In this document: in pieces, positions 42,100-50,613 of the stretch | Numbering within the stretch: position 1 is the first letter of the stretch | Layout: each line of letters opens with the position of its first letter | NCBI GenBank assembly: GCA_964455395.1 | Contig: CAYVWB010000003.1 | Location: 45,956-109,955 of the forward strand | DNA length: 64,000 nt | Reading direction: 5' to 3' | Source of the DNA: CAYVWB01 sp964455395 | Lineage (GTDB): Bacteria > Desulfobacterota > Desulfovibrionia > Desulfovibrionales > Desulfovibrionaceae | Made by a program: the position numbers and the translations under genes | Notes under the pieces: generated by a model | Databases searched by the model: none | Told to the model about the DNA's origin: nothing | What the model saw: only the letters and a program-made list of their open reading frames with translations

Positions 42100-43734
42100 A
42101 TGCGCCATACCCGCTTCACCATGGGCGTGCTCGCCCTGCTTCTTGGCTTGGTTCTCGGGCTTCCGAGCCAAGCCGTCCACGCCGCCCCGCCGGAAGGCGA
42201 CGACGTCCTCGTCTACTCGGCCAATTCCAATGTCGGTCCATTGAATCCGCATCTCTACTCGCCCAACCAGATGTTCGGCCAAGCCCTGGTCTACGAGCCA
42301 CTGGTGCGCTACGAGGCCAACGGCACGGTGTCTCCATGGCTGGCCACCTCCTGGGAGATCAGCGAGGACGGCCGCGAGTACCTCTTCCATCTGCGCGAGG
42401 ATGTCGCCTTCTCCGACGGGACGCCCTTCGACGCCGCAGCCGTGAAGAAGAACTTCGACACCGTGTTGCGGAACAGCGAGCGGCACGGCTGGCTTGAGCT
42501 CGTGAACCAGTTGCGGGCGGTGGAAGAGGCCGGCGGCGAGGCCGTGACCGTGGTGGACCCCCATGCCGTCAAGCTCACCCTCAAAGACCCGTATTACCCC
42601 ATCCTGCAGGAGTTGGCGCTCGTGCGGCCGGTGCGGTTCCTTTCGCCGGCGGCGTTTCCCGACAACGGCGACACGGCCGAAGGAATCACGGCGCCCATCG
42701 GTACGGGGCCATGGAACGTCGTGGAGCTGGTCAAAGGCGAGTACGACGTCTTCGAGCGCAACGAAGCGTACTGGGGCGACACGCCGGCCATGCGCCATCT
42801 CGTGGTGAAGGTCATCCCGGATTCGAACGCCCGCGCCGTGGCCTTCGACACGGGCGTCATCGACCTCATCTACGGCGCCGGCGGGCACGGCGGCGGGCAG
42901 CTCGGCATGGACGCCTTCCAGCGGTATCAGAACATGCCGGGCGTCGTCGCGTCGGTCTCGCCGCCGCTTGCCACGCGGGCCATCGCGCTCAACTCCAACC
43001 GCTTTCCCACCAACGACCTCGCCGTACGCACGGCCATTCTCCATGCGGTGAACAAGCCGGCCCTTGTGGAGCACGTCTTCCTGGGCGTGGAGCCGCAGGC
43101 GGACACCCTCTTTGCGCCCAGCATGCCCTATTGCGACCTGGGTCTGTCCCCTTACGAGTTCGACACGAACAAAGCCGCCGCCCTGCTCGATGAAGCGGGC
43201 TGGACTTTCCCCGAAGGCGGCGAATACCGCATGAAAGACGGCGAAACCCTCGCGCTGGACCTCTGCTTCGTGGGCAACGACGCCTTGCAAAAAGCCGTGG
43301 CCGAGGTGCTGCAAGCGGACCTCAAGACCATCGGGATGCAGGTGAATCTCGTGGGCGAGGAGAGCGACTCCTTCTATACGCGGCAGAAGACCGGCGAGTT
43401 CGGCTTGATCTTCGGGGACACCTGGGGACCGCCGTATGATCCGCATTCCTTCTGCAGCTCCATGCGCGCGCCCTCCCACGCGGACTACCAGGCGCAGTCG
43501 GGCCTTCCCATGAAAGCCGAGATCGACGCCGCCATCGGCGAGGTCCTTGTCACCGTGGACGAAGCCGAACGGCAGGCGAAGTACGACTTCATCCTGCGGA
43601 CTCTGCACGAACAGGCGGTCTACCTGCCCCTGACCTACATGACCTCCATCATGGTCCATCGGGACACGCTCCAAGGCGCGACCTTCGGCGCCACCAAAAA
43701 CGAAATCCCCTTCGAGACCATGCGCAAGAAGTAA
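42100..43734 (+). CDS. nikA: Nickel ABC importer, periplasmic binding protein
   Basis: 544 residues. Signal peptide with VLALLLGLVLGLPSQAVHA, then strong similarity to E. coli NikA along the chain: NVGPLNPHLYSPNQMFGQAL, VYEPLVRYEANG, PIGTGPWNVVE, YDVFERNEAYWGDTPA, TLFAPSMPYCDLGLSP and SSMRAPSHADYQAQSGL. Binds chelated nickel, presumably for the NiFe hydrogenases whose maturation genes (hypDE) lie 12 kb away. ATG at 42100 has AGGAG eight bases upstream; the ATG-free extension from 42049 runs through the operator and is rejected. Confidence 0.95.
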   Translation: MRHTRFTMGVLALLLGLVLGLPSQAVHAAPPEGDDVLVYSANSNVGPLNPHLYSPNQMFGQALVYEPLVRYEANGTVSPWLATSWEISEDGREYLFHLREDVAFSDGTPFDAAAVKKNFDTVLRNSERHGWLELVNQLRAVEEAGGEAVTVVDPHAVKLTLKDPYYPILQELALVRPVRFLSPAAFPDNGDTAEGITAPIGTGPWNVVELVKGEYDVFERNEAYWGDTPAMRHLVVKVIPDSNARAVAFDTGVIDLIYGAGGHGGGQLGMDAFQRYQNMPGVVASVSPPLATRAIALNSNRFPTNDLAVRTAILHAVNKPALVEHVFLGVEPQADTLFAPSMPYCDLGLSPYEFDTNKAAALLDEAGWTFPEGGEYRMKDGETLALDLCFVGNDALQKAVAEVLQADLKTIGMQVNLVGEESDSFYTRQKTGEFGLIFGDTWGPPYDPHSFCSSMRAPSHADYQAQSGLPMKAEIDAAIGEVLVTVDEAERQAKYDFILRTLHEQAVYLPLTYMTSIMVHRDTLQGATFGATKNEIPFETMRKK

Positions 43735-43952
43735 GACGGCGCATCACGAGACCAGCGGGAGGCGTCCTCTTGGCCGAGGGCGTCCTCTCGCCTCCCTTCC
43801 CTCCGGAACATCGCTTGCTGAACGAGGCGCCGCCGCGGCCGCCGCGGCCGGGAGCCCCCCCGAAGGGACGTCGGCAGAGAAGGTCTGCGGGAAAGGCGCA
43901 TCACTCAACAATATTTTTCCTGGTCCCACACGCAACCAAACAAGAAGTCGTC

Positions 43953-44894
43953 ATGCTGAAATTCATCCTGCGTCGCCTGGCGCTGCTCGTTCCCATTCTG
44001 CTGGCGGTGTCGCTGGTGGTCTTCACCATCCTGCGGCTGGGCGAAGGGGACCCGGCCATGGCGTACCTGCGGCTTTCGGACATCCCCCCCACGGACGAAG
44101 CGCTGGCCGTGGCGCGGGAGGAGCTCGGTCTGGACCGGCCCTTCGCCGTGCAGTACCTGTCGTGGCTGGGCGACGCCGTGCAAGGCGACTTCGGTCGTTC
44201 CTACGTGACGAAGAATCCGGTGTTGGACGAGATCTTCTACTACCTGCCGAACACGTTGCTGCTGGCTGGGGCGTCCCTGGTGCTGACCATTCTGGTGAGC
44301 GTTCCGCTGGGCATGTTCTCGGCGTTGAAGAAGGACCGCTGGCCCGACCACCTGACCCGTGGGTTGAGCTTCTTCGGCGTCTCCATGCCGAGCTTCTTCC
44401 TGGGTTTCATCCTGGTGTGGGTGTTCTCGATCAAGCTGGGGTGGCTGCCGCCGCTGGGCAAGGGCGGGCTTTCGCACATGGTGCTGCCGGTGGTGACCAT
44501 GTCGCTCATGTCGCTGTGCATCAACACGCGGCTCATCCGGGCGAACATGCTGGACGCCATGCACGCACGCTACGTCCTCTACGCGCGGGCGCGGGGGCTG
44601 CCGGAGCGCGTCGTCACGGGGAAACACGTCATGACGAACTCGCTCATCCCGGTCGTCACGGCGGTGGGCATGTATGTGGGCGAACTCTTTGGCGGGGCGG
44701 TCATCGCGGAATCCATCTTCGCGTGGCCCGGTGTGGGCCGCTACGCCGTCTCGGCCATCTACAACCGGGACTACCCCGTGATGCAGTGCTTCATCCTGCT
44801 CATGACGACCATCTTCGTGGTGATGAACCTGGTGGTGGACATCCTCTACGCGTGGCTGGATCCGCGCATTCGCTATGAAGGAGACGCGCGATGA
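43953..44894 (+). CDS. nikB: Nickel ABC importer permease NikB
   Basis: 313 residues, six helices of the DppB/OppB/NikB type: FILRRLALLVPILLAVSLVV, GDPAMAYLRLSDIPPTDEAL, GDFGRSYVTKNPV, and the EAA loop YARARGLPERVVTGKHVMTN. Follows nikA after 218 bp that hold no gene. Stop overlaps nikC by four bases. Confidence 0.93.
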   Translation: MLKFILRRLALLVPILLAVSLVVFTILRLGEGDPAMAYLRLSDIPPTDEALAVAREELGLDRPFAVQYLSWLGDAVQGDFGRSYVTKNPVLDEIFYYLPNTLLLAGASLVLTILVSVPLGMFSALKKDRWPDHLTRGLSFFGVSMPSFFLGFILVWVFSIKLGWLPPLGKGGLSHMVLPVVTMSLMSLCINTRLIRANMLDAMHARYVLYARARGLPERVVTGKHVMTNSLIPVVTAVGMYVGELFGGAVIAESIFAWPGVGRYAVSAIYNRDYPVMQCFILLMTTIFVVMNLVVDILYAWLDPRIRYEGDAR

Positions 44895-45823
44895 CGAAAC
44901 GGTTCTTCCGACGCGGTCTCGTGGCGTTCGCCGCGGCGCTGGCGGTCTGCCTGGCCCTGGCGGCGCTGCTCGCCCCCGTGCTCACGCCCCACGACCCCAC
45001 GGCCATTTCCCTGGCGGACAAGTTCGCGCCGCCCAGCGCGGAGCACCTCCTTGGCTGCGATCACCTGGGGCGGGACGTCTTCACGCGGCTTGTTCACGGC
45101 GCGCGCACGTCCCTGGGCGCGGTGGCGGTCATCGCGGGGATCATCCTCGTGCTGGGGTTCGCCGTGGGCGCCACGGCCGGGTACGTCGGCGGCAAGGTGG
45201 ACGCGGCGCTCATGCGCTTCTGCGACGTCTTTCTCACTTTCCCCACTTTCATCCTGGCCATGTTCATGATCGGCGTGCTGGGCACGGGGCTGGTGAACGT
45301 GGTGCTGGCCGTGGCGCTCACCCACTGGGCGTGGTACGCGCGCATCATCCGGGGCTTCGTCCTTTCGCTCAAAACGCGGGAATACGTGCTCGCCGCGCAA
45401 GTAAGCGGCACGAGCCGGGTGCGGACCCTCTTCCGCCACGTGCTGCCGCCGGTCGTCGCGCAGCTGGCCATCCTGGCGACATTGGATATCGGCCACATGA
45501 TGATGCACGTCTCCGGGCTTTCCTTTCTGGGCCTGGGGGTGACGCCGCCCACGCCCGAGTGGGGCGTCATGATCGCTGACGCGCGCGAGTACGTATGGAC
45601 ACACCCGGAGCTCATCCTCTATCCTGGCATGGCCATCTTCCTCACCGTCATGGCTTTCAACCTCCTCGGCGACGCCCTGCGCGACGCCCTGGACCCGCAC
45701 CTGGCCGACACGCCATTGGAAGACGTCCACGCCACGGACCACGCCCTGGCCGATCCAGCCCCGGCCCACGCAGCCGCTTCCCTGTCCCCACACATCCAGA
45801 GACCCGCGGAGTCGAACGCATGA
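44891..45823 (+). CDS. nikC: Nickel ABC importer permease NikC
   Basis: 310 residues: N-terminal helix, LTPHDPTAISLADKFAPPS and HLLGCDHLGRDVFTRLVHGA typical of NikC/DppC, GTGLVNVVLAVALTHWAWYA, EAA loop AAQVSGTSRVRTLFRHVLPP. A low-complexity Ala/His tail of about 40 residues follows the last helix. Overlaps nikB and nikD by four bases each. Confidence 0.94.
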   Translation: MTKRFFRRGLVAFAAALAVCLALAALLAPVLTPHDPTAISLADKFAPPSAEHLLGCDHLGRDVFTRLVHGARTSLGAVAVIAGIILVLGFAVGATAGYVGGKVDAALMRFCDVFLTFPTFILAMFMIGVLGTGLVNVVLAVALTHWAWYARIIRGFVLSLKTREYVLAAQVSGTSRVRTLFRHVLPPVVAQLAILATLDIGHMMMHVSGLSFLGLGVTPPTPEWGVMIADAREYVWTHPELILYPGMAIFLTVMAFNLLGDALRDALDPHLADTPLEDVHATDHALADPAPAHAAASLSPHIQRPAESNA

Positions 45824-46647
45824 CCACGCCCTACCTCCATGTGCAGGATCTCACCATCACCTGGCGGTCCCGGAGCGACGCCGTGCAGCCCATCGTGCGT
45901 GGCGTGAGCTTCACGGCGGAGCGCGGCCGCGTCACCGGACTCATCGGCGCAAGCGGCGGGGGCAAGTCGCTCACATGCCAAGCCGTGCTGGGCCTTCTGC
46001 CGCGCAACCTCACCGCCGCCGGCGCAGTGACGCTGGATGGCGTCGCCATGCCCCTGACGCCGCGTCGCCAGGCTGCAGCGCGCAAGGTCCGGGGAACCCG
46101 GGCGGCCATGATCCTCCAGAACCCCATGAGCTGCTTCGACCCGCTCTTCTCCATCGCCGCCCATTTCCGCGAGACCTTGGCGGCCCACGGCGTATCCCGT
46201 CACGAGAACGGGAAGCCACGCTGGCGCGCAGCCCTGGCCGAAGTGGGTTTCGACGCGCCGGACGCCATCCTCCCGCTCTACCCCTTCCAGATGAGCGGGG
46301 GCATGCTGCAGCGGGTGATGATCGCCCTGGCCCTGGCCCTGGAAGCGCCCTTCCTCCTCGCCGACGAAGCCACCACGGACCTGGACCTCATCGCACGGAG
46401 CAAGATCCTCACCCTTCTGGAAGAGCTGGTGCGAACCCGAAACATGGGCGTGCTGCTGGTGACCCACGACCTCGCTGTCATCGAGCGGCTCGCCGACTCG
46501 GTCCATGTCATGCACGCCGGCGCCATCGTGGAGCGCGGAGACGCCCAGGCCCTCTTCAAGACCCCGCAGCACCCCTACACGCAAGCCCTCCTGCAGGCGC
46601 ACTGCAGGCTCTACGGCGCCGTGACGGCCCAGGAGCAGAGCGCATGA
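45820..46647 (+). CDS. nikD: Nickel ABC importer ATPase NikD
   Basis: 275 residues. Walker A GASGGGKSL, Q-loop MILQNPMSCFDPL, signature MSGGMLQRVMIALAL, Walker B FLLADEATTDLD and H-loop LLVTHDLAVI. The QNPM and SGGMLQR words are those of NikD, not of oligopeptide ATPases. Coupled to nikC and nikE. Confidence 0.95.
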   Translation: MTTPYLHVQDLTITWRSRSDAVQPIVRGVSFTAERGRVTGLIGASGGGKSLTCQAVLGLLPRNLTAAGAVTLDGVAMPLTPRRQAAARKVRGTRAAMILQNPMSCFDPLFSIAAHFRETLAAHGVSRHENGKPRWRAALAEVGFDAPDAILPLYPFQMSGGMLQRVMIALALALEAPFLLADEATTDLDLIARSKILTLLEELVRTRNMGVLLVTHDLAVIERLADSVHVMHAGAIVERGDAQALFKTPQHPYTQALLQAHCRLYGAVTAQEQSA

Positions 46648-47441
46648 CCATATCGCCTTCAACACCCGACGACCGGACGCCGGGGCCCGTTCTCGAAGCC
46701 CGCGGCGTGGTGAAAGCCTACGCGCGCGGCGGCTTTTTCAGCAGCGCCAAGGCCGCTCCCGTCCTGCGCGGCGTGGACTTCGCCATCCAGCCCGGCGAAT
46801 GCGTGGGCCTGGTGGGCCGCAGCGGCGGCGGCAAGAGCACCCTGGGCCGTCTCCTCCTCGGCCTCGAAAAACCCGACGCCGGCGAAGCGCACATCCTCGG
46901 GCGGCCCACGGTCAACCGGAACGGCCGTCTCCGCGTGGACAAGGAGCAACGCCGCGCCGTGCAGGTGGTCTTTCAGGACGCTCTCGGCTCCGTGAACCCG
47001 CGGCTCACCGCCGGAGCCATCATCGCGGAACCCCTCCGCAACTTCGAGAAACTGCGCGGTCCCGCGCGTTGGGAGCGCATCGTGCACTTGTTGACGCAAG
47101 TCGGTTTGCGCCCCGCAGACGCCATGAAGCACCCCAGTCGCTTCAGCGGCGGCCAACTGCAGCGTATCGCCATCGCCCGCGCCTTGGCGGCCGGGCCACG
47201 ATGCGTCATCCTCGACGAGGCCGTCTCCAGCCTGGACATGGTCGTGCAGGCCCGCGTCCTGGATCTTCTGGACGACCTGCGCCGCGCGCACGGCGTTGCG
47301 TACTGCTTCATCTCCCATGACCTGCGCCTGGCCAGACAATTCTGCGACCGCGTCATGGTGCTGGAGGACGGCTTGGTGAAACCCTACGCCGAGGCCGACT
47401 ACCCCCGACAGGTCGAGGCGGTGGAGCCCATTCGCGACTGA
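46644..47441 (+). CDS. nikE: Nickel ABC importer ATPase NikE
   Basis: 265 residues. Walker A GRSGGGKSTL, Q-loop VVFQDALGSVNPRL, signature FSGGQLQRIAIARAL, Walker B CVILDEAVSSLD, H-loop CFISHDLRLARQF. QDALGSVNPR is characteristic of NikE. Last gene of nikABCDE; no nikR or nikM gene follows, so the regulator must lie elsewhere. Confidence 0.95.
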   Translation: MTISPSTPDDRTPGPVLEARGVVKAYARGGFFSSAKAAPVLRGVDFAIQPGECVGLVGRSGGGKSTLGRLLLGLEKPDAGEAHILGRPTVNRNGRLRVDKEQRRAVQVVFQDALGSVNPRLTAGAIIAEPLRNFEKLRGPARWERIVHLLTQVGLRPADAMKHPSRFSGGQLQRIAIARALAAGPRCVILDEAVSSLDMVVQARVLDLLDDLRRAHGVAYCFISHDLRLARQFCDRVMVLEDGLVKPYAEADYPRQVEAVEPIRD

Positions 47442-47542
47442 GACGCGCGGCAACCGCCAGCCCGACGCCGGTCGAGGCGGCGTATCAGAGGGGGTGCGCC
47501 GACGTCTCCCGGGCGAGCCGCGTCGAGGCGACTGTCGGGAAA

Positions 47543-48457
47543 TCAATCCACCAGATGGAGCGTGAGGGGCAGCGTCGCGAAGGCGATGACGGTCTGTGCG
47601 GTGACGATGGAAGCCATGAGGTCCTCGTCGCCGCCGAGCTGCCGCGCGAAAAGGGAGGAGGAGACAGCTGATGGCGCTGCAGCGAAAAGCACCGCGATGA
47701 CGTCCGCCGGCGCGGGCACCTGGTAGAGCCGGCACGCCAGGAAGGTCACGGCGGGGAGCAGCGCCAGTTTCAAACCGGAAGCCAGCAGGATACGGCGGCG
47801 CTCCGAAGCGAGGTGGCGGAAGTTGAGCCCCGCGCCCACCGCCAGCAGCCCCAGGGGCAGCGCTGCACGACCCACAAGCCGCAAGGCCTCGTACAGCGTC
47901 TCGGGCAGGGGCGGCCCCGCCAGATTGACGGCGAATCCCGCCAGACTCGCGAGGATGAGCGGATTCTGCGCCAGCTCCCGCAGAATGCCTTTCAGAGAGG
48001 AGCCCTCCCGCGCGCCATAATGCGCCACCACCGGCACACAGAGGAAGTTGACGAGCGGAATCATGGCGAGCAACACCACCGCCGCGTAGGTGACGCCCAT
48101 GGAGCCGGCGATGGCCGACGCCCCGGCGATGCCCACGTACGCGTTCATCCGGATCGCTCCCTGGAACACGGAAGCGAACGCCGGCCCGGCCAGACCGGAA
48201 CGCGACTGGATGAACAGCGTGACGCCTGTGACGGCCACCACCCCCGTGACCATGGCCGCCGCCATGGACAGCGTGGCCTGTTCCCCGAAACTGGCTGTGG
48301 CCAGGTTGGCGAAGAGCAACGCCGGGAAGAAGACATAGTACGTCACGCGCTCCGCCTGCGGCCAGAAGCCGGAGTCGACGAGCCCTGCGCGGCGCAAGCC
48401 GTATCCCAACAGGATGAGGAGGAAAATGGGGAGCAGGACGGTCACGGCGTGTGGCAT
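47543..48457 (-). CDS. AEC (auxin efflux carrier)-family transporter
   Basis: 304 residues, ten membrane segments in two five-helix halves: PIFLLILLGYGLRRAGLVDS at the N-terminus, FQGAIRMNAYVGIAGAS in the first half and GAALPLGLLAVGAGLNF-like RAALPLGLLAVGAGLNFRH at the crossover. Bacterial members export malate or malonate or unknown solutes. ATG at 48457 chosen over a TTG eight codons earlier. Confidence 0.88.
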   Translation of the reverse strand: MPHAVTVLLPIFLLILLGYGLRRAGLVDSGFWPQAERVTYYVFFPALLFANLATASFGEQATLSMAAAMVTGVVAVTGVTLFIQSRSGLAGPAFASVFQGAIRMNAYVGIAGASAIAGSMGVTYAAVVLLAMIPLVNFLCVPVVAHYGAREGSSLKGILRELAQNPLILASLAGFAVNLAGPPLPETLYEALRLVGRAALPLGLLAVGAGLNFRHLASERRRILLASGLKLALLPAVTFLACRLYQVPAPADVIAVLFAAAPSAVSSSLFARQLGGDEDLMASIVTAQTVIAFATLPLTLHLVD

Positions 48458-48550
48458 ACCATGGTGTTGGGGGATGGGCAATGCGCCGCCGTCTCACGGG
48501 GCTGCGGACTGCGGGGGGCTGAGCCGGACTTTGACGCGCGTGGCGCGGCC

Positions 48551-49810
48551 TCAGGTCTTGGTGGTCTCGTCCTGGATGGACTTGGCCCAAGCCAGGGCCT
48601 CGGCGTAGGAGTTCGCCACGTTCATGGGGTCGAGCTTGAGCGTGGTGATGATCTCGTCGATGTGGCCCCAGTCGCCCCGTTCGAAGAGCTTGGCGAGCTC
48701 CAGCCATGGCGCGTACTGGTTCTGCTCGCCGCATAGCGCCGCCACGATGGCGTCATCCAGGGGGAGGTTCTCGGCGATGTCGTCGATGGGGATGTCCAGC
48801 AGCGCCTCCAGCAGGGAGAAGAGTCCCAGCATGTAGAGGCTCTCCGGCTTGGGATTCTGGACATCGTGGTTGGCGGCGGCGCGTTCGAGAAACTTGGCCC
48901 GGATGGCGGAGAGGTAGGGCAATTCGGAGGTCTTCTCTTCCGGTGTGATGTCCGAAAGGAAGATGAGCCAGAGCCAGCTGCGCACCTGTTTCAGCCCCAG
49001 CAGCACCAGCGCCTGCTTGATGGAGTCCACCTTGCGCGACAGGCTGAAGCTCGCCGAGTTGATGAGCGCCAACAGCCGGTAGCTGATGGAGACGTCGGAT
49101 TCGATGATCTGCGCGAGTTCGCCGAACTCGGGGTTCTCCTTCTCCAGCGCGCGAAAGAGCATGAGCCGGGAGATCTGGTTGGAGGAAAGCTTGCGGCCGG
49201 GCACTATCTCCGGTTTCTCGAAAAAGAAGCCCTGGAAGAGCGAGAAGCCCAGGTCGTGGGCGAGGTTGAAATGCGTGAGGTCTTCCACGCGCTTGGCCGC
49301 CAGCAGGCACTTGTGCGGCAAAGCTTTGTCCGCCAACCCCTTGATGCGCTTGCGGTCGCCGTCGAGCACGTCGATGAAGACGAAGTCTGCGATCTTGAGG
49401 AGGATGTCCGCCTTGGGGTCGCCGGTGTAGTCGTTCACCGCGATCTGATATTTTTCCTTCTTGAGATCGACCAGGGCCTGCAGCACTTCGCGGTTTTTGG
49501 TGAAGGTCTCTGGAATGGCGATGACGGTGGTCTCCGCCGGCAGCGCGAGGGGAATCTTGCGGCGCACGGGCTCTTCCGTGAAGGTGATGAAGAGCTTGCG
49601 GCGGGGGGCGTTCTCCTTGGGCATGCTCATGATGGCGTTGGAGATCACCGTGAGGGTGGCTATGTCCTTGTCGTCGAAGGAGGCGTATTCCGCTTCCGAG
49701 CTGTGCCGATAGAGCAGCGCGTAACCGCGGGGCTCCTTCTTGCTGTCGAAGATGGGCTGTCGGGCGAAAAACGTGTCGATGTAGACTGCTTCAGACTTGG
49801 ACTCTGCCAT
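48551..49810 (-). CDS. HDOD-domain protein with degenerate EAL domain
   Basis: 419 residues of the YuxH/CdgA type. N-terminal half is EAL-like but the signature EAL is replaced by YALLYR after FARQPIFDSKKEPRG and metal ligands are absent, so no c-di-GMP hydrolysis is expected. C-terminal half is an HDOD domain (LAQIIESDVSISYRLLALIN, KQALVLLGLKQVRSWL). Such proteins are found in signalling of motility and stress. ATG at 49810 begins the family sequence. Monocistronic. Confidence 0.88.
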   Translation of the reverse strand: MAESKSEAVYIDTFFARQPIFDSKKEPRGYALLYRHSSEAEYASFDDKDIATLTVISNAIMSMPKENAPRRKLFITFTEEPVRRKIPLALPAETTVIAIPETFTKNREVLQALVDLKKEKYQIAVNDYTGDPKADILLKIADFVFIDVLDGDRKRIKGLADKALPHKCLLAAKRVEDLTHFNLAHDLGFSLFQGFFFEKPEIVPGRKLSSNQISRLMLFRALEKENPEFGELAQIIESDVSISYRLLALINSASFSLSRKVDSIKQALVLLGLKQVRSWLWLIFLSDITPEEKTSELPYLSAIRAKFLERAAANHDVQNPKPESLYMLGLFSLLEALLDIPIDDIAENLPLDDAIVAALCGEQNQYAPWLELAKLFERGDWGHIDEIITTLKLDPMNVANSYAEALAWAKSIQDETTKT

Positions 49811-50613
49811 GACCGTGGCCTCGCTTGCCTGCCGTACCCTTGGTATGCAAGGATTTCATTCGGATTGGGGTTGCGCGCTGGACGCGGAAGTCATACATAC
49901 ATCATTGACGATGCGTTGCACAACCGCTTGACGGCGCCCTGGCGCTTCGGGAACAATACGGCGTCTTCCCCCGTGACACGGCGTATCGGGGAATCCAGCG
50001 CTGCGGGGGTTCGAAGCAGTTCCCTGCGACGCGCGCCGACGCCTTCCTGGACGACCACGCTTCAGCCACATCGCGGAAGCGTGCAGCGATGACGCTGGAG
50101 CGCGATGACGCACAGACGCGTGAGGGCCGCGCTGACGGATCGGGGGATCACAGCTACGACCGGCTTTCGCAGGAGCAGGCGCAGCACCAACGGGCCCGGC
50201 GCAGCAGACGCAACCGGCGCAGAAGACGAAATCAGCGCAGCAGACGCAACCGGCGCAGAAGACGAAATCAGCGCAGCAGACGCAACCAGCGCAGCAGACG
50301 CAACCAGCGCAGCAGGCCCCATCTAGCCGGCTCGCGACACCCGGAGCGAAGCTGCCGGCCCCGGCAAGACCCGACAAGCCCGGGCAAGCGGCGACGGATT
50401 GCGTCCACGGCGTACGAAAGCATACGCGGGAACATGCGAAACGACATGGACACGGGGCGCAGCAAACGCCAAAGGCATGGGCCTTTCCGACAGCGCAACC
50501 GCCTTGGCATGCAGTCCGCAGGCGCGGCGCGCTCACGAAACAAGCGCCACGCAAGGCCACGACGCGATATCCTGGATATAGAGTAGCCCAGACCACCACG
50601 CAAGAAAAAAGTA
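49811..50613. other. Long non-coding region with an 18-bp repeat tract
   Basis: 803 bp without a convincing gene. Frames open across the repeat tract on both strands are low-complexity (Arg-rich, Gln/Pro-rich or Cys-rich) and lack starts with ribosome sites. The first part should hold the promoter of the HDOD gene (minus) and the last part that of the ATPase gene (plus). Confidence 0.6.
50199..50315. repeat. 18-bp tandem repeat tract, six and a half copies
   Basis: Two variants alternate as A B A B A A plus a half copy. A is GCGCAGCAGACGCAACCG (last base G or A), B is GCGCAGAAGACGAAATCA. Period 18 keeps any frame open, which explains overlapping open frames here. Confidence 0.9.

Noticed and set aside
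50199..50315. Possible CRISPR array
   Set aside because: Units are directly adjacent 18-mers without spacers; no cas genes are near.
50089..50586. Arg-rich plus-strand frame across the repeat tract
   Set aside because: Also produced by the repeats; three frames are open at once and none has a credible start.
49856..50599. Cys-rich 247-codon minus-strand frame across the repeat tract
   Set aside because: Its CAGCVCC pattern comes only from the 18-bp repeats; no ribosome site, no signal and no family.
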